Positions 7,210 to 14,761 of a stretch of 28,170 bases of DNA are shown here, in pieces. The stretch lies in assembly GCA_037969175.1 (NCBI GenBank), contig JBBKWX010000086.1, positions 1 to 28,170 on the forward strand, written 5' to 3'. The translations under genes and the position numbers were made by a program. The stretch is from JBBKWX01 sp037969175. Its GTDB lineage: Bacteria; Bacteroidota; Bacteroidia; AKYH767-A; JBBKVM01. The notes below the pieces were generated by a model. It saw nothing but the letters and a program-made list of their open reading frames with translations, was not told where the DNA came from and ran no database searches. Positions within the stretch are counted from its first letter, which is position 1. Each line of letters opens with the position of its first letter.

Positions 7210-9282
7210 ATGAAAAAATCATTATTATTTATTCTGTTTTCAACATTCATTAGCAGTGGAATAATTGCACAGAATGATGCACATCGTAAATGTGATACCC
7301 GTGATCCAACTGAAGCAGAATTGGCAGCTGACCCTGCTACTGCACAGCGTATTGCTGAGCTTGAAGCTTATACTCAGGAATTCATCGCAAACAATAAGCA
7401 AGTTGCTCGTCGTAGTGGTACAATTTCGTTTGTGATTCCGATCGTATTTCATGTGATCTATAATAATCCATCAAACAATATTACAAAGGCTCAATGTCTG
7501 GATGCATTGAGAATGATAAATGAAGATTTTCAAAAAAGAAATGCGGATACTACTTCAATAGTTGCTGCTTTCAAAGGTGTAGCAGGTGATGCTGAAATTG
7601 AATTTCGTATGGCTAAATTGGATCCTAATGGAAATTGTACAGAAGGTATCACACGTACATATTCTGAACTTACATTAACCGCCGGTGAAAATGTAAAAGA
7701 TCTGGTTAGATGGCCAAGAGATAAATATCTAAATGTTTGGATAGTACAAAGTATTGCAAGCGGTGCAGGTGGGTACGCATATCTGCCGGGCAGCGCAAGT
7801 GTTCAAGGCGACGGTATTGTGATACGTCACCAACAATTCGGACAAGCAGGAACCGGTTCAACCCGTTCTTTGACGCATGAGATCGGACATTGGGCAAATT
7901 TGAAACATTGCTGGGGTGGAACAAATACACCGGGAGTTTCAACAAACTGTAGTGATGATGATCTGGTTTTTGATACACCAAATACAGTTGGAAATACTTC
8001 TTGTAATCTGACTGCAACCAGTTGTGGTTCCCTGGATAATGTTCAGAATTTTATGGAATATTCTTTTTGTGACAGAATGTTCACAGATGGACAAAAGCTT
8101 AGGATGCATGCAGCTTTGAGTTCTCCCACTGCTGACAGAAATAATCTATCATCTCCTGCAAATTTAATTGCTACCGGTACCAATGATGGTTATTCTGCCA
8201 ACCCTTGTGTTCCGATTGCAAACTTTAATTCAAGCGCCTTTATGGTATGCGCAGGAAGTCAGGTCAACTTTACAGATATCAGCTACAACGGAGATGCAAG
8301 TTCATGGTTGTGGGATTTTCCGGGAGGAACACCTAGTACTTCTGTAGATAAAAATCCGGTGATCGTTTATAATACACCGGGTGTGTATACAGTTACAATG
8401 ACAGCGATCAATGCAGGTGGACAAGATTCAGAAGTGAAACAAAATCTCATCACCGTTAGTCCTGCAAATGCAAGTTTAAATGTTCCACTTGCAGAGGGGT
8501 TTGAAACACTCACTTTCCCGGGTAATAACTGGTTGATGCAAAATGATGGCGGAAATTTATGGGCAATAAGTAATTCTGCAGCTTATAGCGGAAGTAAATC
8601 GATGCGGTTGTTAAACTTTAGCGGCAATACTTCAGGTAACGTTGATGCTTTCATTATCCCGGGTATCGACTTGAGTAATGTTACAGGTACGAATTTGACC
8701 TTCAAACTTGCACATGCTGTAAGATCAACTACCGGTACGGATGGACTGAGAGTTTATGTATCATCTGATTGTGGTAAGATCTGGAGTTTGCGTTTTGCTA
8801 AAACGGGCACTGCTCTCTCAACAGGCGGCCTGGTATCATCAAATTTTGTTCCTGCCGGGACTCCTGACTGGAGAGATGAAACAGTATCACTTGCCAGCAC
8901 AAGTATCTCTACCAAGCCTAATGTGATGATCAAGTTTGAATACACATATGACAATGGTAACAATATTTACATTGATGATATTAATATTAACGGAGTTGTC
9001 GGTATTCATGATCAGGATGCCTATGATCTCAATCTGAATGTTTATCCTAATCCGGGTTCTGATCATACTATTGTTAACTTCCATCTTGACAATGCACAAG
9101 AAATTTTAGTATCTTTAAAAGACATGCTTGGAAGAGAAGTGAATCTTGTCTCCAGTGAAAAACTTGATGCAGGTGATCATCAATTCAGAGTAGATGCACC
9201 AGAAGTTTCTGGTATATACTATTTGGTAATCAAATTGAATGATAAATTAATTACCCGTAAATTGGTATTCGCGAACCAATAA
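7210..9282 (+). CDS. Secreted M43 metalloprotease with PKD and T9SS sorting domain, copy 2
   Basis: 690-aa paralogue of the preceding gene. Signal peptide 1-20 (MKKSLLFILFSTF...IIA|Q). The mature N-terminus carries 'RKCDT' (C28), a candidate Cys-switch residue. The M43 catalytic domain spans about 74-325 with zinc site H223-E224-x-x-H227-x5-H233 ('HEIGHWANLKH'), then 'CWGG', a Cys-rich 'NCSDDDLVFDTPN' segment and Met-turn 'NFMEYSFCDRMF'. PKD about 335-420 ('NPVIVYNTPGVYTVTMTA'), jelly-roll-like domain about 425-600 with 'NNIYIDDININ', and T9SS sorting domain about 605-690 ('LNVYPNPGS...', ending 'LITRKLVFANQ'). Flanked by hairpins on both sides with no recognisable own promoter, so it is probably expressed by read-through from the upstream gene or from a promoter overlapping the hairpin. 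Confidence 0.92.
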   Translation: MKKSLLFILFSTFISSGIIAQNDAHRKCDTRDPTEAELAADPATAQRIAELEAYTQEFIANNKQVARRSGTISFVIPIVFHVIYNNPSNNITKAQCLDALRMINEDFQKRNADTTSIVAAFKGVAGDAEIEFRMAKLDPNGNCTEGITRTYSELTLTAGENVKDLVRWPRDKYLNVWIVQSIASGAGGYAYLPGSASVQGDGIVIRHQQFGQAGTGSTRSLTHEIGHWANLKHCWGGTNTPGVSTNCSDDDLVFDTPNTVGNTSCNLTATSCGSLDNVQNFMEYSFCDRMFTDGQKLRMHAALSSPTADRNNLSSPANLIATGTNDGYSANPCVPIANFNSSAFMVCAGSQVNFTDISYNGDASSWLWDFPGGTPSTSVDKNPVIVYNTPGVYTVTMTAINAGGQDSEVKQNLITVSPANASLNVPLAEGFETLTFPGNNWLMQNDGGNLWAISNSAAYSGSKSMRLLNFSGNTSGNVDAFIIPGIDLSNVTGTNLTFKLAHAVRSTTGTDGLRVYVSSDCGKIWSLRFAKTGTALSTGGLVSSNFVPAGTPDWRDETVSLASTSISTKPNVMIKFEYTYDNGNNIYIDDININGVVGIHDQDAYDLNLNVYPNPGSDHTIVNFHLDNAQEILVSLKDMLGREVNLVSSEKLDAGDHQFRVDAPEVSGIYYLVIKLNDKLITRKLVFANQ

Positions 9283-9306
9283 TAAATGAAACTAATTTAA
9301 AAATAT

Positions 9307-9338
9307 CGGCAGCGAAACCTTGGTATCGCTGCCGTTTT
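9307..9338 (+). terminator. GC-rich hairpin between protease copies 2 and 3
   Basis: Stem CGGCAGCGA (9307-9315) / TCGCTGCCG (9326-9334) with an inner ACC/GGT pairing is followed by TTTTGTTT. A good intrinsic terminator. It ends about 21 bases before the ATG at 9359. Confidence 0.75.
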
Positions 9339-9358
9339 GTTTATTTAAAAATCACATC

Positions 9359-11419
9359 ATGAAAAATTTATTTTTACTTATTCTATTTTCTGGGTTATTC
9401 GTTTTGAGTATTTCAGCTCAATCAAACGACATTCGTAAATGTGGGACTGTAGAGCCAACTCCAGAAGAATTAAAAGCTGATCCGGAGATGGCGAAACGCA
9501 TTGCAGATCTGGAAGCATACACTGCAGAATTTGTAAAAAATTACAATTACGAACGAAGAAGCGGGAATATTTCTTTTGTTATCCCTGTTGTTTTTCATGT
9601 GATCTATAATTCTCAAACAAACAATATTTCAAAGGCGCAATGTTTAGGTGCATTGAATACTTTGAATGAAGATTTTCAAAAAAGAAATGCAGATACTTCA
9701 TCTATCGTTGCTGCTTTCAAAAATGTTGCGGGGGATTCTGAAGTTGAATTCCGTCTGGCTAAACTTGATCCAAGTGGGAATTGTACAGAAGGTATAACCC
9801 GTACTTTTTCTAATTTGACGTTGAGTGCTGATGATAATGTGAAAGATCTGATCAGATGGCCCAGAGATAAATATCTAAATATCTGGATCGTTCAAAATAT
9901 AGCGGGTGGCGGTGTAGCAGGTTATTCCCAACTTCCCGGCAGTGCCAGCTGGCAAGCAGATGGAGTAGTAATTTTGAATTCCTATTTTGGTCCCAATATT
10001 CGCACCCTGACCCATGAAGTTGGTCATTGGTCAAATCTCAAACATTGCTGGGGAGGAACGAACAATCCCGGTATTGCTACAAATTGTAATGATGATGATC
10101 TGGTATTAGATACCCCAAATACCATTGGAAATACCGGATGTAACCTGAATGCAATCAGTTGTGGTTCGCTTGACAATGTGCAAAATTATATGGAATATGC
10201 TTTTTGTGACAGAATGTTCACCATAGGACAGGGAGCTAGAATGCACGCAGCACTAAGTGCTCCAACGGCTGACCGAAACAACTTATCTACAAATGCCAAT
10301 TTAATTGCCACTGGAACCAATGATGGATATAATGCAAATCCATGTATGCCCTTTGCTGATTTTTCTTCAAACGCAACTATGGTTTGTGCAGGAACCCAAG
10401 TCAATTTTACAGATATCACCTGGAATGGCGATGCCAGTTCATGGGCTTGGGATTTCCCGGGTGGGACTCCCTCTACTTCCACTGTTCAAAATCCGGTTAT
10501 AGTTTATAATACTCCGGGTATATATACTGTTAGCATGACAGCAATAAATGCTGCCGGACAGGACACAAAAGTTAGATCCAACCTAATCACAGTAAGCCCT
10601 GCAACTGCAAGTTTAAATGTTCCTTTTGCTGAAGGTTTTGAAAGCTTAACCTTTCCCGGAAATAATTGGTTGCTACAAAACAGTGGCGGTAACGCATGGG
10701 CAATTGGGAACTCAGTTGCCTACAGTGGAAGCAAATCTATACGTTTATTAAATTTTAATGGAAATAGTGCTGGCAGTGTTGATGCTTTCATCATTCCGGG
10801 AATTGATCTTAGTAATGTGACAGGAACTAACCTGAACTTCAAACTTTCACATGCTGTAAAATCTACTACAGGAACAGACGGTTTGAGAATTTATGCATCC
10901 AGCGACTGTGGCAAGATATGGAGTTTGCGATTCGCAAAAACCGGAACAGCACTTGCTACAGGAGGACTTGTTTCTACTAACTATATACCTTCAGGCACGC
11001 CCGACTGGAGAGATGAGAATACATCTCTTGCAAGTACGAGTATCTCAACCAAACCCAACGTGATGATCAAGTTTGAATACACCTATGACAATGGGAATAA
11101 TATATATATTGATGATATAAATATTAGTGGGATCGTTGGTATCAATGACCAGCAAATAATTGATCTTAATCTAAATCTATATCCAAATCCTAGTACCGGT
11201 AATTCTTACATCGATTTTCATTTAGACCATGCACAAAAAGTTGAAGTGCTATTGAAAGATGTACTTGGAAGAACTGTGAATTTTACAAATAGTGAGATTC
11301 TGGATGCAGGTGATCATCAGATACGAATTGATACACCTCTTACTGAAGGAATCTATTTTGTGATTCTTAAAATGGATGAACAATTAATTACTCGTAAATT
11401 AGTGTTCTCAAAACAATAA
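9359..11419 (+). CDS. Secreted M43 metalloprotease with PKD and T9SS sorting domain, copy 3
   Basis: 686-aa paralogue, closest to copy 2. I place the start at the ATG at 9359, which gives a clean signal peptide (MKNLFLLILFSGLFVLSISA|Q). An in-frame ATG at 9320 lies inside the upstream terminator hairpin and would put charged, Cys-containing residues in front of the signal peptide. The mature N-terminus has 'RKCGT' (C28), catalytic zinc site H219-E220-x-x-H223-x5-H229 ('HEVGHWSNLKH') and Met-turn 'NYMEYAFCDRMF'. PKD about 330-415 ('IVYNTPGIYTVSMTA'), jelly-roll-like domain with 'NNIYIDDINIS', T9SS sorting domain from about residue 600 ('LNLYPNPST', ending 'LITRKLVFSKQ'). No hairpin separates it from copy 4, whose start codon follows 3 bases after its stop, so these two are co-transcribed. 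Confidence 0.92.
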   Translation: MKNLFLLILFSGLFVLSISAQSNDIRKCGTVEPTPEELKADPEMAKRIADLEAYTAEFVKNYNYERRSGNISFVIPVVFHVIYNSQTNNISKAQCLGALNTLNEDFQKRNADTSSIVAAFKNVAGDSEVEFRLAKLDPSGNCTEGITRTFSNLTLSADDNVKDLIRWPRDKYLNIWIVQNIAGGGVAGYSQLPGSASWQADGVVILNSYFGPNIRTLTHEVGHWSNLKHCWGGTNNPGIATNCNDDDLVLDTPNTIGNTGCNLNAISCGSLDNVQNYMEYAFCDRMFTIGQGARMHAALSAPTADRNNLSTNANLIATGTNDGYNANPCMPFADFSSNATMVCAGTQVNFTDITWNGDASSWAWDFPGGTPSTSTVQNPVIVYNTPGIYTVSMTAINAAGQDTKVRSNLITVSPATASLNVPFAEGFESLTFPGNNWLLQNSGGNAWAIGNSVAYSGSKSIRLLNFNGNSAGSVDAFIIPGIDLSNVTGTNLNFKLSHAVKSTTGTDGLRIYASSDCGKIWSLRFAKTGTALATGGLVSTNYIPSGTPDWRDENTSLASTSISTKPNVMIKFEYTYDNGNNIYIDDINISGIVGINDQQIIDLNLNLYPNPSTGNSYIDFHLDHAQKVEVLLKDVLGRTVNFTNSEILDAGDHQIRIDTPLTEGIYFVILKMDEQLITRKLVFSKQ

Positions 11420-11422
11420 GAA

Positions 11423-13483
11423 TTGAATATAAAAACCTTTTTGACCGTTGTTTTACTTTCTTGTATCACAGCTGTCACCGTTGTAGCTCAGTCTTCAGAT
11501 CACTGCCTTACAGAAGAAATTTATCAACGACAATTAGGATCTAACCCTGCTTTGAAAGAATTGCGTGACGCAGCTTTCAAACTTGCCATGCGTATGAAGG
11601 ATGATCCTTCAGAGCAAGGTAATGCTGTAAAATATATCCCACTGGTTTTTCATATCATGCATGAAGGAAAAGGAGAGAATATTTCCAAAGCACAGATCCT
11701 GGATCAGGTAAGAATATTGAATGAAGATTTTAGAAGACTTAATGCAGATACAGTAAATACACCTGGTCCTTTCAAGCCACTGGGTTCTGATACACAAATT
11801 GAATTCCGACTTGCACAAATTGATCCGAACGGAAATTGCACGGATGGGATTGTGCGTGTTTTTACACCCTTAACTAATGGCGCAGATGATGCGGTAAAAG
11901 CCCTTTCTTATTGGGATGCAGATAAGTATTTAAATTTCTGGGTAGTAAAGACAATTTACAATTTCACAGGAAGTGGAGGAACCATCATAGGCTATGCCTA
12001 CTATCCCGGTACTGCACCAAACGGAGCTGATGGTGTGATCATACGTTCAGATCATATCGGGAGTATAGGGACTGCTGTGGGAGCCAATGACAATGGCAGA
12101 GTTTCAGCGCATGAAATTGGTCACTATTTAGATCTTGCTCATGTATGGGGAGATAGTTTTTGCGGGGATGATTTTGTAGCTGATACACCTACCTCAGCCG
12201 GACCAAATTATGGATGTGCAATATTTCCACGTATCACTTGCAGCAACGGACCTGATGGGGATATGTTCAGTAATTACATGGATTATTCAAATGGTAGTTG
12301 CCAAAACATATTTACGCATGGACAAAAATCCAGGATGGATGCAACATTTTTGATCTACAGGGATAATCTGATATCTCCTTCTAATCACATATCAACCGGG
12401 ATATTTAATTTGCCTTCAGCCTGTACCATGGTACCTGAGTTTTACGCCAATGTGACCAGCATTTGTGCAGGTGGTACAATTGATTTTTCCGATGCTTCAT
12501 GGAACGGTACAGCAACGGTCAGAAACTGGAGTTTCCCGGGTGGTAATCCTTCATCATCAACAGCACAAAATCCAATCATAACCTACCCTACTCCGGGCCT
12601 ATATGATGTTATATTAAATGTTGGTAATGCAGCCGGAAATGTATCATCCACCAGATCCGGATATATTACGGTGTTGGCTAGCAGCGGAGATGTTAACACA
12701 TCCTATTACGAAAGTTTTGAGAACACGGGAATACCAACCGGGTTTGAAGTGATCAATGAAGGCGGAGCCGGTTTTGAAAGTACAGTGGGAGCTGCTGCAA
12801 CAGGAGTTTCTTCATTCAAAGTAGATAATTTCACATTCAATATGTCAGGAACACGTGATATCTTTTATACACCTACTTTTGATTTCAGTCAGATCCTTCA
12901 ACCACAAATAACATTTAAAGTTGCGCATGCCGGAGTTACTGGAAGCTCAACAGATAATCTACGTGTATCGGTTTCACCGGATTGTGGAGAATCCTGGTCA
13001 ATACGCTATAATAAAACAGGTTCCGCATTGAATACAGCTCCTCCTACCAACAGTCCATTTGTACCTATTGCCACTGAATGGAGAACGGAAAATGTGATCT
13101 TACCTACAAGTTTATTCTTTGCCAATAAACCCAATGTGCGGTTCAGGTTTGAATATTCTTATGTTGACGGGAATAATTTATACATCGATGATATTAATAT
13201 TATTGGCCTGACAGGAATTGAAAATAATTTTAGATCTGCGGGAATAATTTATCCAAACCCCGGGAATGGAAAAGGAGTTTTGAAATTAAATACTGCATTG
13301 AAATCGGATTCAAAAATTAATGTATTTAATTCTTTAGGTGAAGTCGTTTTCAAAAGCAATGTATTTCCAAAAGGAATTTCGGAGATCCCTTTAGATCTGA
13401 ATCTTGCTCCGGGCATGTATTACATTCGTATTTTAAATAAGGATTACAGCACACCAATTAAATTAATTATCAAAAATGACTGA
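11423..13483 (+). CDS. Secreted M43 metalloprotease with PKD and T9SS sorting domain, copy 4 (TTG start)
   Basis: 686-aa paralogue, the most divergent of the four. No upstream ATG is possible because the stop of copy 3 lies in the same frame. TTG at 11423 gives a full signal peptide (MNIKTFLTVVLLSC...VVA|QSSDHC), whereas the first in-frame ATG would delete it, so TTG is the likely start. Candidate Cys-switch C28. Catalytic zinc site H230-E231-x-x-H234-x5-H240 ('HEIGHYLDLAH'), 'VWGDSFCGDD', Met-turn 'NYMDYSNGSC'. PKD about 345-430 ('NPIITYPTPGLYDV'), jelly-roll-like domain to about 598 ('NNLYIDDINI'), sorting domain 'IIYPNPGNGKG' to the end. Its last 8 bases overlap the SRPBCC gene. Catalytic half closest to copy 1; C-terminal half clearly apart from the other three. 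Confidence 0.9.
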   Translation: MNIKTFLTVVLLSCITAVTVVAQSSDHCLTEEIYQRQLGSNPALKELRDAAFKLAMRMKDDPSEQGNAVKYIPLVFHIMHEGKGENISKAQILDQVRILNEDFRRLNADTVNTPGPFKPLGSDTQIEFRLAQIDPNGNCTDGIVRVFTPLTNGADDAVKALSYWDADKYLNFWVVKTIYNFTGSGGTIIGYAYYPGTAPNGADGVIIRSDHIGSIGTAVGANDNGRVSAHEIGHYLDLAHVWGDSFCGDDFVADTPTSAGPNYGCAIFPRITCSNGPDGDMFSNYMDYSNGSCQNIFTHGQKSRMDATFLIYRDNLISPSNHISTGIFNLPSACTMVPEFYANVTSICAGGTIDFSDASWNGTATVRNWSFPGGNPSSSTAQNPIITYPTPGLYDVILNVGNAAGNVSSTRSGYITVLASSGDVNTSYYESFENTGIPTGFEVINEGGAGFESTVGAAATGVSSFKVDNFTFNMSGTRDIFYTPTFDFSQILQPQITFKVAHAGVTGSSTDNLRVSVSPDCGESWSIRYNKTGSALNTAPPTNSPFVPIATEWRTENVILPTSLFFANKPNVRFRFEYSYVDGNNLYIDDINIIGLTGIENNFRSAGIIYPNPGNGKGVLKLNTALKSDSKINVFNSLGEVVFKSNVFPKGISEIPLDLNLAPGMYYIRILNKDYSTPIKLIIKND

Positions 13484-13901
13484 GGAAAAGAAAGAGAAAA
13501 AATTATTTTCTATTGAGATTGAGGTAATACTTTATGCGCCGCCTGAAATCGTTTTTGAATCTATGACGGATGAAAAAATCATGCAGGAATGGATAGAGGG
13601 TGCATGTATTTTCCAACCTGTGATAAATGGAAAAGTTAGTCTTTTTGATGGATGGGTAAATGGAGAAGTATTGGAATTTGATCCGGGTTTGAGTTTGGCT
13701 TATACATGGAAACCGAATACATGGACCAAGAATACAGAAGCATCGATAGTCCAAATGGATTTTGAAGAGAACGAAGCAGGAACCAAACTGATCCTGTCAC
13801 ACAGAGGTTTTCCAAATGAAAAAGAAGCTGCGGATCATAGAGAAGGTTGGTTCAACTATTTCATAGATCCATTAAATGATTATTACATTGACAAACTCTA
13901 A
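13476..13901 (+). CDS. SRPBCC (AHSA1/START-like) domain protein
   Basis: A 141-aa soluble protein without signal peptide, covering one complete SRPBCC helix-grip domain of the AHSA1-like type. Features: 'EVILYAPPEIVFESMTD' and 'MQEWIEG' (first strand, helix and the tryptophan segment), 'YTWKPNTW', 'VQMDFEENEAGTKLILSHRG', and the C-terminal helix ending 'GWFNYFIDPLNDYY', a typical AHSA1-like close. Such proteins have hydrophobic ligand pockets; the ligand here is unknown. The start overlaps the end of protease copy 4 by 8 bases (ATG inside the last codons, different frame), so its translation is probably coupled to a secreted protease, an unusual pairing. A bidirectional terminator follows. 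Confidence 0.85.
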   Translation: MTEEKKEKKLFSIEIEVILYAPPEIVFESMTDEKIMQEWIEGACIFQPVINGKVSLFDGWVNGEVLEFDPGLSLAYTWKPNTWTKNTEASIVQMDFEENEAGTKLILSHRGFPNEKEAADHREGWFNYFIDPLNDYYIDKL

Positions 13902-13910
13902 AAAAAAAAT

Positions 13911-13945
13911 GATCCCTCCGGTAACCAACCTGAGGGATCTATTTT
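13911..13945. terminator. Bidirectional terminator between convergent operons
   Basis: Arms GATCCCTC (13911-13918) and GAGGGATC (13932-13939) form an 8-bp stem. TATTTTTAT follows on the + strand; a run of A precedes it, which gives a U tract for the minus strand. It sits between the SRPBCC gene (+) and the beta-barrel gene (-) and can serve both. Confidence 0.75.
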
Positions 13946-13962
13946 TATTGAACCATGAAAAT

Positions 13963-14688
13963 TTATCTTGCTTTGGGATCTCTACCATTTGAATGGTAGT
14001 AATTCATGCGGTAGGTAAGAGCTAAGTTTACTCCTACGGCCGCTCTTGTTGTAGGTTGATAACCTGCAAATCCCTGACTTTTCTGTGTAATATCTATCAA
14101 ACCATAAATGCACTTGACACCGGAAGTAATAAATAATCCTTTAGTAACCGGAAAATCAAGACCAAATCCTAAGACAGCACTGAGATCATAATTTTCTAGT
14201 GATTCTTTGATATTGGTAGATCCGGATGCTCCGACTTCACTGTTATCTGAATAGCTCTGTTTTGCTGAAAGCAATGTGCTATATTGGCCACCTACTTCAA
14301 GGAAAGTACCACCCATATCCTGAGCATATCTGAATAAGAATGGAATATCAACATAAGAAAGGTTAACAGTGCTTTCGTATGCATGTGTTTCATCCCCAAC
14401 TAAAACTTTTCCCTTATATTTTTGATTGTGTCCTGTATACAATACATCTACACAAATCCCATACATCTTATCTGAATAATAATTATCGGGAATAATATAA
14501 AATATCCCGCCTGCTCCTACTGTTTGTCCAATACTAAACTGAAGATCATCTTTTAAATTCTTGTTCAATAACCAGTTTGAAGCAGGTCCACCTTTAACCG
14601 TTAAAGCCAAGGTTTGTGCTGATACTGATGCAGTCTGCAAGATCAGGATTGAAATTAGAACGATAAAAAACTTGTATCGATTTGTCAT
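13963..14688 (-). CDS. Outer-membrane beta-barrel protein (PorT-family type)
   Basis: A 241-aa outer-membrane protein of the OMP_b-brl/PorT-like family that is abundant in Bacteroidota. Start chosen at the ATG at 14688, giving a signal peptide 'MTNRYKFFIVLISILILQ' ending SVSA|Q (Q25). A longer frame to 14742 would add 18 acidic/charged residues before it. The mature part is rich in alternating beta strands, with the family signature 'LSYVDIPFLFRYA' and 'GGQYSTLLSAKQ', and a late 'YGLIDITQ' strand. A short charged tail ('NGRDPKAR') follows the last strand, so the usual terminal aromatic residue is absent. Annotation pipelines often name this family PorT, but I see no reason to call it the T9SS component. 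It lies 73 bases after polA; no specific function can be assigned. Confidence 0.75.
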   Translation of the reverse strand: MTNRYKFFIVLISILILQTASVSAQTLALTVKGGPASNWLLNKNLKDDLQFSIGQTVGAGGIFYIIPDNYYSDKMYGICVDVLYTGHNQKYKGKVLVGDETHAYESTVNLSYVDIPFLFRYAQDMGGTFLEVGGQYSTLLSAKQSYSDNSEVGASGSTNIKESLENYDLSAVLGFGLDFPVTKGLFITSGVKCIYGLIDITQKSQGFAGYQPTTRAAVGVNLALTYRMNYYHSNGRDPKAR

Positions 14689-14761
14689 GATATCTTTTTC
14701 TGATAAAGCCCCTAAACGTGCTTCATTCAAAAAAAGTTCCATTATTTTCCAGAAAAAAATA

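Larger units (their letters stand above)
5024..13483 (+). repeat. Tandem array of four paralogous M43 protease genes
   Basis: Four consecutive same-strand genes (5024, 7210, 9359, 11423) encode proteins of 686-706 aa with the same domain order. Copies 2 and 3 are very similar throughout at protein level but differ at many synonymous sites. Copy 4 is the most divergent. Spacers are 65 and 76 bases between copies 1/2 and 2/3, each with a terminator-like hairpin, and only 3 bases between 3/4. The array arose by gene duplication; no mobile element borders it. Confidence 0.9.

Noticed and set aside
9320..9358. Upstream ATG for protease copy 3 (13 extra residues).
   Set aside because: It lies within the terminator hairpin and would spoil an otherwise standard signal peptide starting at 9359.
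11453..11464. Possible lipobox (LLSC, C14) in the signal peptide of protease copy 4.
   Set aside because: The hydrophobic core continues past this Cys to a normal VVA|Q site shared in form with the other three copies, and a T9SS sorting domain is present.
13963..14688. Calling the beta-barrel protein the T9SS component PorT.
   Set aside because: It only shows the broad PorT-like barrel signature; such proteins are numerous in Bacteroidota and most are not secretion components.
14689..14742. Upstream ATG for the beta-barrel gene.
   Set aside because: The 18 extra residues are charged and precede a complete signal peptide that begins at 14688.
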